Below are positions 12,499-23,167 of a stretch of DNA of 64,000 nt, one piece after another (the stretch's first letter is position 1; each line of letters begins with the position of its first letter). The DNA lies in the NCBI RefSeq assembly GCF_002994745.2, contig NC_037092.1:72081823-72145822 (forward strand), written 5' to 3'. The notes beneath the pieces were generated by a model. The model was not told where the DNA came from and did no database searches. It worked only from the letters and a program-made list of their open reading frames with translations. The translations under genes and the position numbers were made by a program. Source of the DNA: Rosa chinensis (Eukaryota > Streptophyta > Magnoliopsida > Rosales > Rosaceae).

Positions 12499-12996
12499 TG
12501 TTAATGTTTGTGACCGAGGGGTCTAACTAATGATAAATAAAGAGAGAGAGAGATAGAGAGAGACACACACACACGAGAAGTACAGTGGTTCGTCTCCGCC
12601 TTAGCGGAGACTACATCCACTTGAATATTATACTATGTGTGTTTGGGCCTTGCAGCCCCAAGGGATTACAAAGTGTGTAATGGGATCGCTTCTAAGTGTG
12701 AGGAGGGGTTCCTTTATAGGTAAGGGAACCTCTCTCAATTACATTTTCTTAGATGTGGGATGCAATCAACACTATTCTAGTGCACAAAGGCCTACTATGG
12801 AGGCAACTTGGCAAGGTCGGAAAGGTGGCTTTCCGGTGAGGTATAGGCCGCTTCTGACCACCTAGACGTAGCTTGGACATCGGGCTACAAGGTGCATGTC
12901 TCGATTGGGCCGCACCATGGCATGTGGGCCCGCTAAGAGAGAGTTACTTATACTTGGTGAAGTAGCAAAACTAGCTTGCTAGTAGAGGTATCTACA
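12499..12996 (-). repeat. 5' LTR of the LARD-like element
   Basis: This is the partner of 7605-8100. It borders the primer-binding site on its left side. The target duplication GATGT lies at 12997-13001. Confidence 0.87.
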
Positions 12997-13001
12997 GATG
13001 T

Positions 13002-13170
13002 AAACAGAGAAGCCTTTTGTTATGAAAGGCTCAAGCTCATCATCAATGATGCCAGGTTTTAGTTGTCAGTATAGTACGTTCGTATATACTAACCTCGGAT
13101 CTGCTAACCTCTAATGTAGTACTGTTATAGTTATTAATTCTTGAGGTATTTTGCAGGGCTGAGCTAGAAC
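13002..13170 (+). pseudogene. ACL5: ACL5-like fragment, resumed exon and start of the next exon
   Basis: Right of the LTR element the sequence reads VNREAFCYERLKLIINDAR, matching the VNKEAF...LVINDAR segment of thermospermine synthase, up to a GT donor at 13056. A 101-bp intron ends in TTTTGCAG at 13149-13156. The next exon opens with AELE, which completes the conserved NDARAELE. After that the match stops (about 13170). The conserved Asp of NDAR is present. The 3' half of the gene is absent. Confidence 0.72.
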
Positions 13171-13679
13171 ACACAGATGAAGGTGAGAATGCATCAGAAA
13201 AGAGAGAGGGGATGTGTACTCTTTATGAACCAAGCTACATTTTAAGTTTAATTTGGAGATTTGTTCTGTCATTTGGCTTTATTATTTTTCATTTTATTTT
13301 TAATCTAACTAGCTATGACATGTATTGTATCTTAAATGATTTATACCTTTTTGGCTTCATACAAAAACTAGTAAATGACGTTGTTCCTAAGTATATGATT
13401 ATGTGCTCACACCAAGAACTTATTGTTTAAGTCATGATATTATATCATTATATGAATGCCACAAAGCACTTGTCAATACTTCAATGGCAATGAGAGCGTG
13501 CGTGGGTATGAGTGCGTGAGTATAGTAATTTCAGGAATTACATTAATCGGAGGAGTAAGGCTTTTTTTTTTTATAGCCAAATGGTATAATAAGGCTTCCT
13601 TTTGCACCATCAACTCGCAAAGATCACTGAAAAAAATATCACTTTTTTTTTTTCTGGTTAGACAAAGTATGAAATAGAC
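13171..13679. other. No recognisable gene
   Basis: AT-rich sequence. Open frames of 72-73 codons (13212-13430 and 13456-13677) have no recognisable motif and biased composition. Nothing supportable was seen. Confidence 0.5.
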
Positions 13680-13687
13680 GTTAGGAT

Positions 13688-15048
13688 CAAGGTTTTAAAT
13701 ATCGGTATCTTCATATCTATCGGTACTTTGAAAAAAGGAGATATCAGAAATATCAGGGATACAGGATAACAAAATATCGTTTTTGAAAAAAGTCAATTCA
13801 TTAGAAATTTAGAATTACATATAAATACATATGAATGTCAACTTCATCTACACCCAAAAAGAGACTCTAGGCGGTTGAAAAGCTGCTCGCTGGTCTACTA
13901 AAATGCAATAATCAGACCAAGACATATGACCCATATAGTGCGAATTGTAGTGCTGAACATGATAGTTATAGATCTCTTTAGAGCTGCCGATTGTTTCCCC
14001 TATAAGGGGATAATAAGGACGAACCCAACTGGATGACCAATCATATACTTCTCCATATTGATTATATCCATAAGCATCATAACCAATTTGATTGTTGCTT
14101 TCATGAGATTCATTTGAGATCCCACTGCGCTCTGTGCCTAAACAAATAGGGTCAAAACTTAAGGCAATTGAAGAAACATCAGATAGGGTACTTTGATCAT
14201 CAGTTGCACTTCTAGTCCTCCCATATCGGGTCTTCTCCTGAGTACCATGACCTGCTGTTCTCATTCCGTGGTTTTCATCTTGGGTGGTATAATTAAAATT
14301 ACCTTCACAGGTAAATTGGAATCCTCCATTCACAGAAAATTGTCTATATTCATATCTTTTACCTCCACCACCTGCTCCGCTTCCACCCTCTCCACCATCA
14401 TCAGAACTATCTGGAGTTGCTGTACCACCCCACGCATCTTCACTATCTGAATTATGTTCTGGGATTTTAACAACTTCTTCATATAAGACTCTCTCTAGGT
14501 TGATTCCAGTATTAGTTGCAGTTTCTACAACTTGTGGAAGAGGTCTTCCAGCTTTATCATCGAGGTGTGCAGGCATAATCCAATTATGAAGTAGATCAAT
14601 GCCATTATCATGCGGCTCGCTTGCAACATGAAGTAGATCTATATAGTTGTTTTCATTAACCACATTATTCTTTCCTCACACAGATTTGTATTTAGATAAT
14701 TACTTCTCACCTAAAATCTACCTAACGGTATTTCTCTTCACCTAGATTCGCCTTGAGGGGATTTCTCCTTACTCAGGTTTGCCTTGATCGGAATCTCTCT
14801 TCTCACAAATTTTCATTTAGAGAATTATTGAGTTTTTAAATATTTTTATATCAAATTTTACAGATATTTCTTCACTTTATCGGGGATATATTGCAAATAT
14901 CTAATATATCGAGGATATTTGGCGATATCGGAGAAATTTCACAGAAATGATAGAAGATAAGATATTTACCCCCCAAGATATATCGGTCTGTAAAAAAAAT
15001 GAGATATCGGGAGATATATCGGAAATATCGCAGATATTTAAAACCTTG
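13688..15048. mobile_element. Non-autonomous hAT element
   Basis: The ends are inverted copies of CAAGGTTTTAAATATC (13688-13703 and 15033-15048). They are flanked by an 8-bp duplication, GTTAGGAT at 13680-13687 and GTTAAGAT at 15049-15056 (one mismatch). An 8-bp duplication is the hAT signature. Subterminal regions are rich in ATATCGG/CCGATAT repeats on both sides. The only coding content is the 3' end of a transposase gene on the minus strand. Confidence 0.85.
13848..14663 (-). pseudogene. hAT transposase, C-terminal remnant
   Basis: A 271-codon open frame begins with a segment (IDLLHVAS, GIDLLHNWI, HLDDKAGRPLPQ, INLERVLYEE) that resembles the tail following the dimerisation domain in plant hAT transposases. 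It continues into an acidic/glycine-rich and Tyr/Ser/Asn-rich tail. The BED zinc finger, the catalytic region and the dimerisation domain itself are missing. It cannot be a working transposase. The assignment rests on the tail pattern and the element's hAT ends. Confidence 0.5.
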
Positions 15049-15369
15049 GTTAAGATATTTATAGGATTTTTTTTACAATATTGAGGGATTTTTTTTTGGG
15101 TTAATTACATATAAGTGCATATTTAAATTTTTTTTAGCCATAAGGCCACCAACAAATTTTTTCCCTCATAAAGCCACTAGATTAAAAATGGTGTTATATT
15201 TTAGATATAAAAACCTACATATTTACATAAATGCCACTAAAGTAAAAAGTCAACAATCATTCTCTCTCTCCTCTCCGACGAGGTCTCCGGTCAACTCCGG
15301 CGGGACTCCGGCCAACTTCCAACAGGTATCCGGCCGACCTTTGGCGAACTTCCGGCGGACCTCCGGCAA

Positions 15370-17060
15370 TCACACAAGCTACTGTCATTAACACCAAAAG
15401 CTACTGTGGCTAGCAACTAAAGCTACTCTGATGAAATTTCAGACAACCTCTGGCGAGGTCACAAAAGCTACTATCACAAGCAACAAAAACTATGCTGGTG
15501 AGATTTCCGGCGAGATCACAAAATCTACTATCACCAACAACAAAAGCTATTGTCACAAAAAAAAACTACACTTGTGAGATTTCCAACAAGAACACAAAAG
15601 CTACTGTCACCAGCAACAAAAACTACTGTCACCAACAAAAGCTATACTCTCCAAAACCAAAAGTTACCATCCCCACCAACAAAAGCTACTGTCACCAATA
15701 CCAAAATCTACTCTCATCAGCAACAAAATCTACTCTCGCATCACCAAAACTTAGATCAACGCCAAAAGAAATAATCAAGTAGAACAAAAGCTACTTTCAG
15801 AGACTGAGAAAGTTATTCTCAAAGAATATGAAAACTATGGAAATATAAAGGATACAAACAAAAAAAAATTACTACTAGAATCGAGAAAACAAAAAAATAT
15901 TCAATGTTACAAAACGTATGCAGGGTTCAACAATAATATAACTATATAAAAAGCTACATCCATAGTTATAAAAAGCCACTATCATAGTTGTGAAAATCTA
16001 TTACAATAGTTGTATAAAGCTATTGTCAATGTTATAATGCTACTGTCATTTTTCAATGGTGATGCTCTAAACCCATATGCATCATTTGCCACCTTCAGCA
16101 CGAGCCTTCATTTCAACATTTATTGGTTGGCCGAGTGATCTCTTGGTCAATGGAGGCTTTAATATCCAAATTCACATGATTTTCGAAATCTACTACTACA
16201 AATGCAAAGGGGCAAAACTCTGCAAGAACAAAGATACAACAAAATATTAGTACTTGAAATAAAAACCAAAAACAACAATGTACCGCTGCGCCGCAAACGT
16301 CGCACTCTTTATCAACTAGATAAAAAAAATAAGCAATCTAAAAAGTTACTGTCATAAATACAGAATGTTACTATAAAGCACATACAAAGCTACTGGATCA
16401 GTAATAAAAAACTACTAGCACAAGTACAAAAAGCTACTATAAAACATGTACTACTGGACCAGTAATAAAAGCTACTGACATAGGTATATAAAGTTACTAT
16501 AACACATGTACAAAGTTACTGAACCAGTAACAAAAAGCTACTAACATAGATACTGATTGCACAAAACCAACTTATTATACATAGTGTAACACAAATTCCA
16601 ACAAGAAATGCTAGAAATACGAAATCACAACAAGAAGAAAATTGAATTTCATTCAGAATCATGCTTTTCCAATTTGATAAGTTATTAACAAAAGACCACT
16701 TGATATCAAGCAAAATGAAAACAAAAAAGTTACTAACATCAGATTTAAAAGATACTAACATAGAGATAGAAAGTTACTATCACTGTGTTAAAAAGCCACT
16801 ATAACACTTACAGAAAGCTACTGGCTTGAAATCAATGAAAATGAAAACAAAAAAATTACGGACTTCAACGTGAAAAGATACTAACATAAGGATAAAAAAA
16901 CCTATCGCTGTATTGAAAAGCCACTATAACAGTTATAGAGAGCTATTGACTTGAAATCAATTAAAATGAAAACATAAGCTACTGACATTAGCTTAAAAAG
17001 GTATTAACATAAGCACAGAAATCTACTATCATTGTGTTGAAAAGCCACCGTAACTAACTG
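15370..17060. repeat. Dispersed AAAGCTACTGTCA motif field
   Basis: Variants of AAAGCTACTGTCA or AAAGTTACTATCA recur every 20-60 bp, dozens of times, with spacers such as CCAACAAC. Spacing is irregular, so it is not a strict tandem repeat. The open frames at 15492-15782 and 15550-15774 are products of this composition. Confidence 0.7.
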
Positions 17061-17642
17061 CAACAGAAAATAAAAGACTTTTAAAAGATTAATTTCTAGA
17101 AACACTCACTTTTTGGGAGAGTACTGTTATCTAGCATGAATGTCATTTATTGAACTGAAATGAACTCACACTTACTATGTTTCAAGACACTATGGTCAAC
17201 AAAATAAAAAAAGGAAAGAATGGTTCCGCCAACATGTTTGATCCAAATCACATAACCAGATTATGGAGAAAAAAAATAAACAAAACAGGATGGGATTACT
17301 TGTAATGAGTTCAATAATCAATTTCCAAAATAACAAACAAATAGCAAACTATCACTTAGATCCAATGCCCCCACTTCCTCGCACCAAAATCCAATCTCAG
17401 ATCCCAACCACCAAATAGGCAAATAAGCAAAACCTTTTACACAAAGATAGGCCCAAAGAAATCAAATCTGATAAAAAAAAAAAAAACGCTTTCTCTTCCT
17501 CATCATACAAGTTTAACTATAAGCAAGCCACGTTACCACAACATTCAAAGAAAGCCACATTCCGAAACCGCATAAATTCCAAGATTCAATTGAATCCTAA
17601 TCCAAACCAAAAGGAAACACAAAATTTCAAGGCGAGAGTTAC

Positions 17643-17738
17643 CAGATTAGAGTGAGTGGATTCTAGATATCCTGATCCAGCAGCGGGCTTGGACTGCAAA
17701 AAACTATTGAATCTCTCCGAGCTTGTTGACTCGCCCAT
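17643..17738 (-). other. Exon-like captured segment in the MULE (unknown gene)
   Basis: The minus strand shows an ATG at 17738 in good context and 32 codons starting MGESTSSERFNSFLQSKPAA. A GT donor follows immediately (GTAACT, 17642-17637). The sequence upstream (about 17740-17930) is more GC-rich and CGTC-rich than the rest of the element, like a host 5' UTR. I do not recognise the protein. Capture by the transposon is an inference. Confidence 0.35.
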
Positions 17739-18098
17739 TACCGGAAGATCACGATCGTCCGACTGTTAATCGAGCTTGAAGATCTCGATACTTGTGGAGG
17801 AGCTTAAGGACAAATCCACCGCTCCCGCCATCGTCACGGTCGCCTTGTACGATGCGTTAGGCAAGACCGCCACCGACGCCGATCTGTTCACACAAAGGTC
17901 AATTATTAGAGAAATAGAAAAATATAGGTGGATGGATCTAGTGGAATTGGAAATCTGGCTTTTTCTAGGGTTTGGTTTTGAACCTGATCTCCCAAAGCGT
18001 ACTCGACGGTGCGCTGGCGAAGGCGCAGGATCGAGCAATTGGATGCCGGCAGAGACAAGATGTGCGCCGGCAGAGACGCATGGTCCTTCCAGCAAAAC

Positions 18099-18104
<6 letters not shown>

Positions 18105-18140
<36 letters not shown>
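18105..18140. repeat. (GA)n microsatellite
   Basis: An uninterrupted AG/GA dinucleotide run of about 36 bp near the right end of the MULE-like element. Its minus-strand reading gives a run of Ser-Leu codons that inflates an open frame there. Confidence 0.9.
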
Positions 18141-18142
<2 letters not shown>

Positions 18143-18284
18143 GAGGGTAAAATAGGTATAACAAAAAAAGGAGTTGATGGTTTTGAGTCATAAAGTTGCC
18201 TTATTTGTACAAAAAAGTTTATGTGGCCTTATGACTAATATAAGTCTCAAAATGACACTTACATGTAATTTTCTATTTTTTTTA

Positions 18285-19145
18285 GAGTAAATTCCTCCTA
18301 TGGTACCTGAGGTATTGCTACTTGGACAGTTTGATACCTGATGTATTAAAGGGGACAGTTTGGTACCTGAAGTTAGACTCTGTTTGACACTTTGGTACTT
18401 CTGTTAATTTTTCTGTTAAATGTAAGGATAAAATTGACATTTAGAATATATGTATAAAAACATAATAAAAAAACATGAGGTTGTGGGTTGATTGCTGTTC
18501 TTCATAATTTTATAGGTATGAATTAATGTTTATGAGTTATGTTGAAGGTGAAATATTCGAATTTTATGTTAAAGAAATATAATAATCAGATTTTTTTTTT
18601 GTACTATTCCCTATGAATCCACTAATTTTTCCTCCAAAACTTGGATTTTTCCTCCTCTTCATAAACACAATGCGATGATATTATTTGGTATTATTTTAGG
18701 TCTTCATCATTTTTTGGGTCATTTAGGAGAATGAAAATGAATTAATGCTTTTGGGTTATGTTAAAGTTGACATAATTGAATTTTATGTTAAAAAAATTTA
18801 GTTGTATGAGACTAGTTTCAATTGAGTACTCTCATGGGTGTTCACTATATGATTACTATATAGTAAACATAAAATTTGAATATTTCACCTTCAACATAAC
18901 CCATAAGCATTAATTCATACCTATAAAATTATGAAGAAAATCAACCCACAAACTCATTTTTTTTATTATGCTTTATACATATATTCTAAATGTCAATTTT
19001 ATCCTTACATTTAACAGAAAAATTAACAGAAGTACCAAAGTGTCAAACGGAGTCTAACTTCAAGTACCAAACTGTCTCCTTTAATACATCAGGTATCAAA
19101 CTGTCCAAGTAGTAATACCTCAAGTACCATAGGAGGAATTTACCC
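18285..19145. mobile_element. Foldback MULE-type MITE with long TIRs
   Basis: The left arm (18285 to about 18460) and right arm (about 18970-19145) are near-perfect inverted copies of about 175 bp. Their ends read GRGTAAATTCCTCCTATGG. The flanking 9-bp duplication TTTTTTTTA is perfect (18276-18284 and 19146-19154). An inner pair of inverted blocks (AATTAATGCTT/TATGGGTTATG with ATTCGAATTTTATG) extends the foldback further. No coding capacity. Confidence 0.85.
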
Positions 19146-19154
19146 TTTTTTTTA

Positions 19155-19642
19155 TCCAGTTTTCTTGCCGTTGGAATTAAATCAATTATAGCCGTCAGAT
19201 TGAAAAACAATTCAAAATAAACGATCCAGATCTGCTGACTGTTGGATTCAAATTCCAACCAGCCCACTGTAACAAGACATGTGGTCCCCTCGCGTCAGAA
19301 ATGCGCTATGCGACAAAATACGGGCCAAAACGCGCTTCGCGCTCACGTCACCTCCTTAACCTGTTGCTGGCATCAGCTTCATCTTTGTCTTGGGCTAGAC
19401 TAGGGACCAATCTCTTTGGGTTAGTTGTTGTGTCTGGCCCGAGCCCCAGGTCTCTGAAAGACCGGGCTCCAAATCTTGGGTGGAAATGACAAAGTCTGGT
19501 TTCAACAGATCTGGGTCACAAAGTGACTTGGAGCCCTGGCAATTATGGAACACTGCAACAAAAAATTGACTATAACAAGGAGTTGATGTTCCACGATGAT
19601 GCAGGAGTCTTCAAATCAATCATGTCTACCCGGTACTCGGTA
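19155..19642. other. No recognisable gene
   Basis: Moderate GC sequence including the palindromic-looking CGCGCTTCGCGCTCACG around 19331. Short open frames show no domain. Nothing supportable. Confidence 0.5.
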
Positions 19643-20279
19643 TACTCTAGCATCAAACCAATCATGTCTCCTCTCATCATATCTCCTAGACCCTACCGTT
19701 ACCCCTTCAAACAAGCTAAACAATATGGCAACCTTCCGAATACGCACCGATGAGTACCTCTCATTATTCATACTTCATGATTCAATTTAAAGACTTGTAC
19801 GTCACATCATAAACTTTAGAGTATATCCAAATAAGGAGTTACAAGTGTTCAGATTAGGCCAAGCATCGACTAAGTCCAATGTGAAAACTTAGCATGTCTA
19901 CATGTCAACAATGTCTATCAACTTAGGCTATTTCAAAGACATGGTAGACTCTAGCATCAAATCAATCATGTCTCCTCTCATCAAATCCTAAACTCTACTG
20001 TTACCATGTCAAACAGGCCAACCAATATGACAACCTTCCGAATACGCACCTAGGAGCACCTCTCGTTATTCATACTTCATGATTCAATTTAAAGACTTAA
20101 CTTGTATGTCACGGCGTAAACTTTAGAGTAGATCCAAATAAAGAGTTACATGTGTTCAGATTAGCAGAAAATGCTAGCCAAGTATCGACTACGTCCAATG
20201 TAAAAACTTATTGCAATATTGCATCCGAGCATTGCTACTTTTCAACAACGTCTATCAACTTAGACTCCTAAGACATGGG
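19643..20279 (+). repeat. Tandem duplication upstream of RLK-2
   Basis: Two diverged copies lie head to tail, 19643-19946 and 19947-20279. Each starts CTCTAGCATCAAA.CAATCATG and contains CTTCCGAATACGCACC, CATACTTCATGATTCAAT and GTCCAATGT.AAAACTTA. One related copy lies upstream of RLK-4 (about 44950-45170). The unit is therefore ancestral promoter sequence, doubled in front of RLK-2. Confidence 0.82.
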
Positions 20280-20404
20280 TTTAAATATTGTTCTTGTTGA
20301 CAATGCGACCTACCAGAAAGAAATGAAACCCCAGTTCATAATAGTCAACAAACGAACAAAATCCCACTTGACTAAATCTCCAAAATGTGTCATTCTCTTC
20401 CGCG

Positions 20405-20413
20405 TTTATAAAT
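20405..20413 (+). promoter_or_regulatory. TATA box of RLK-2
   Basis: TTTATAAAT lies about 45 bp upstream of the ATG. The surrounding block (GTCATTCTCTTCC, then CGTTTATAA, then TTCAGTGG) is conserved in front of RLK-4, where the same motif is at 45378-45385. A short 5' UTR of roughly 20 nt is implied. Confidence 0.65.
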
Positions 20414-20455
20414 TCAGTGGTTAAACTTCTTCTTCCACAATAACCCTCGTAAACC

Positions 20456-20735
20456 ATGGATTCCCACTTCCATACTCTACTGCCTCCTCAGTTTTCCATG
20501 TTAGCTCTTCTTCTATGCATATCATTTCTGAGCGCAGAGTCTGCTATAATTCCAAGCATTACCACCGACAAGGAGGCCTTGATCTCATTCAAGGAGGCCT
20601 TGCTCGATGTCCCTCCATCTTTAAGCTGGGACCAGAATTCATCCCCTTGCAGCAATTGGACCGGAGTTGTTTGCAGAAAACGTGGTCAGAGTCAGAGAGT
20701 TGTTGTTCTTGATCTTTCAGGCTTGGGACTTACAG
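20456..20735 (+). CDS. RLK-2 exon 1: signal peptide and LRR N-terminal cap
   Basis: The ATG at 20456 opens a protein with a hydrophobic signal peptide (FSMLALLLCISFLSAESA). The LRRNT_2 domain follows: TTDKEALISFKEALLDVP, then the WxxN...C.W.GV.C motif (SPCSNWTGVVC), then the first LRR. The donor GT at 20736 follows one base of a glycine codon. Joining to the acceptor at 30077 gives GLTGSISPHIGNL in perfect frame, as in other LRR-XII kinases. This is the only intact exon 1 in the window. The next exon is about 9.3 kb away because of transposon insertions into intron 1. Confidence 0.85.
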
Positions 20736-21126
20736 GTATTGTCTGATATTATCGAATATCTTAATTTCAATATTCCACTTATTGCATTTTTGTATGACTT
20801 CAGATATTAGATATTTTTTACATTTTCTTTGAGCTAGTTACATTTGCAATAGCTATACAATGCGTAGGTCAACTATCATTCATCGAAAGCCAAAAAGGGC
20901 CATTATATATCCTCCCTCTGCCATCAAAGGGTAGATAAAGAGTTTGTGGTAGTAGCACAATGATATATAAATTAGGTTCAATCATTTGACGTTTCCATAC
21001 TTTGAAAGGAAGCCTATAAACTATTAACTACTACATAGTAAATAGGCCAAGTAAACTAAACTCGACGCTCACTAAAAAAAAAAAACTAGAAGCATAACTC
21101 CCTAACAAAGTAGAGAATTAATTTAA
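20736..21126 (+). other. RLK-2 intron 1, proximal part
   Basis: The beginning is recognisably related to the start of RLK-4 intron 1 (shared CAGATATTAGATATTTTTT at about 20802 and 46925). No gene was seen. Confidence 0.55.
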
Positions 21127-21420
21127 TCAAAATGACCAAACTAAATAAAAGGACCTAGATCCAAAATCCCAGCCCAAAACTAGTAGCCCAACTAGGGCAT
21201 CCACCAAAGGAAGTCCATCCATGCCCATCAGCAAGGTCAAGGTCCAGTCCACCTGCTTGTCCCCTCCCCGTCGTACGAAACCGCCAGGCAGAGCTCCATC
21301 CACCACATGCCGCCTCGATCCCTGCCACCACAACCACAGCCCACTCCAGCAAGCCGCCCATAATAATATAATAATTTTTATTATTTTTATTTTTATTATT
21401 ATTATTATTATTATTATGGG
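21127..21420 (-). repeat. GC-rich insert and (TTA)n microsatellite in RLK-2 intron 1
   Basis: The stretch 21127-21365 is GC-rich and carries AGCCCAAAACTAG/AGCCCAACTAGG phrases like those in the retroinsertion at 47171-48104. It may be a related, truncated copy. No target duplication was found. It is followed by an ATT/TTA microsatellite (about 21370-21417). Open frames of 68 codons here have no motif. Confidence 0.35.
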
Positions 21421-21798
21421 CAGCTAATTCAAAAACTAAAATTTAAGAAATTAGGTTCAATTTAAGAAACTAATATTATTTCACAAGTTATTGTCAAAAT
21501 ACAGTTAGACCTATAAATTGATCATATTTGGACCGGATCGGCCTAAATCCACATCTGTTTAGTAACAACAAAATTCAACCCAACCTAATCCGATAACCCA
21601 ACGGATCATTAATAGCTCTATCTGAATCGGAATCCAGCGGGTTAACAAATACTAGGTCCACGAGTCTAATCCGTTTATTATATAATGAACATTCTTAAAT
21701 TTTAAATAATAATTTTTTTTTTTATCATGATACTTCATAAAACTTTAATAAAATATTAAAACAAAATGAAGAGTATCAATATTGAATTAAATAACTAA

Positions 21799-22140
21799 AG
21801 GGTGTGGCTATTGTCACCCTATCACTTTCTTAGTTCACCCTAAAAATATTTGAATTATTGAACGATTATATTACCCAAATGCAAAATGACTAATAAATAA
21901 GTACAATAATTTTTTTAAATCCAAATCTATAAAGAAAACTAAATACATAACCAATTAATTAAATACAAAGACTACTTAATTTTTCATTGGATAACATTAA
22001 TTTTCATATTCTCCACCCAAATTTGAATTTATTAATTTCTTTTAATCTTTTTATTGCCTCCTCATCGTAATTTTTGATTCAATTTACAAAATTATTAGTC
22101 TTAACTTTATCATCTTTGCAATACCCTTTGTGAAACACAC
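21799..22140 (+). repeat. TIR element, left arm copy 1
   Basis: This copy begins GGGTGTGGCTATTGTCACCC and is about 85% similar to 22418-22735, with shared AACCAATTAATTAAATA and CTCCACCCAAATTTGAATTT blocks and GCAATACCCTTTGTGAA at the end. The matching right end is missing. The sequence from 21420 to 21798 is AT-rich with CGGATC-type repeats and holds no gene. Confidence 0.6.
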
Positions 22141-22734
22141 ACAAAAAAAAAATCAATCTCTTCTTCATTGCTCATAGTTGTTAACTTACTAATCCTTTAA
22201 CATCGGTTAAAATAGATGAAAATTGAAACTGAAAGAAAATAATTGAAAACATAGAAGTAAATTAGATTATGATTTTATTAGGAAACTTTAATATATTTTA
22301 GTTTTTTATTGGTAAAAATTAAATTAGAGATTTTCGTTAAAAAAAAAAATCTTCTTTAATTGGATATGTCATATAAGGATACTTCTGGAAAGAGAAATTG
22401 GTTAGATAAGTAAATATAGGGTGCGGCTATTGCCACCCTACTATTTTCTTAGTTCACCCTACAAACATTTTAATTATAAAAATATTATATCACCCAAGTA
22501 CAAACTGACTACTACTTCATTGATTTTCTAAAATCCAAATCTGTAAGAAAAATAAATAGATAACCAATTAATTAAATATAAAAACTACTTAATTCCTCAT
22601 TGGATAACAATAATCTTCATATTCTCCACCCAAATTTGAATTTATTCCTTTTTTTTTACATCCTCATCATTAATTCATTATTCAATTCACAAAACTATTA
22701 ATGTTAACTTCATCAAAATCTTTGCAATACCCTT

Positions 22735-22966
22735 TGTGAACAGCGAAAGTAAAATTTAAAACACAATCTGTAAAAGTAAAATGCAATTGGAATTGGTCTA
22801 CTCATTTTATTTCATTTCATGGTCCCTTTATATAGGGATAGAATTACAACGGAAATATCGATTACATTAATGATACTAAATGCTGATTGAGTTGTGATTG
22901 TAATTCCTTGATTCCCTCCTCGTCAGTTGCTTTGACGAAGACACATAATGTGTTTTTCCTTTAACA
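22735..22966 (-). repeat. 3' LTR of Copia-4 fragment
   Basis: The LTR runs TG...TTTAACA on the plus strand and is bordered at 22967 by CTCCCCCTTG, whose complement is a polypurine tract. It contains CCTTTATATAGGG, the complement of a TATA-like region. No 5' LTR exists, so it cannot be paired. Confidence 0.65.
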
Positions 22967-23167
22967 CTCCCCCTTGTGCCAAGTCAAAGACGAAAGGTGC
23001 ATGAGTTGTTGCCTCACTAAAAACCTTACCAAGTAACAATAAAAACTTTGTGGGACAAAAAATACACCTTGGTCGAAGGAAAAGAGCACAACGCACCTTC
23101 TACATTTGAGGATGACATATGTGTGTTAGACTCCCTCTGACGTCTACACCTCCCCCTGATACTTGCA

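Larger units (their letters stand above)
7605..12996 (-). mobile_element. Non-coding LTR retrotransposon (LARD-like, Gypsy-type primer site)
   Basis: Two LTRs of 496 and 498 bp (7605-8100 and 12499-12996), both TG...CA, enclose about 4.4 kb. The flanking target duplications are GAAGT and GATGT (one mismatch). The minus-strand sequence next to the right LTR is TTGGCGCCGTCTGTGG, a primer-binding site typical of plant Gypsy elements, so the element runs right to left. I find no gag, protease, reverse transcriptase or integrase motif inside. Instead it carries a 33-bp minisatellite near its 3' end. It has to be mobilised by another element. It splits an ACL5-like exon. Confidence 0.85.
15098..18275. 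mobile_element. MULE-like element with long imperfect inverted ends
   Basis: The two ends are inverted relatives over about 80 bp. Both carry ATTACATRTAAGTG, AGYCATAAGGCCAC and a TCATAAAG block (about 15104-15180 and 18190-18270). The element lies between T-runs, T9 at 15089-15097 and T8A at 18276-18284, which can serve as the 9-bp duplication expected for MULEs but are too simple to be strong proof. Inside are a degenerate AAAGCTAC repeat field and a piece that looks like the first exon of a host gene. No transposase was seen. Confidence 0.6.

Noticed and set aside
15492..15782. 96-codon Lys/Thr/Ser-rich open frame
   Set aside because: Produced by the AAAGCTACTGTCA motif field, with no domain.
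17766..18191. 141-codon minus-strand frame with Ser-Leu run
   Set aside because: The run is the (GA)n microsatellite, and the remainder looks like leader sequence.
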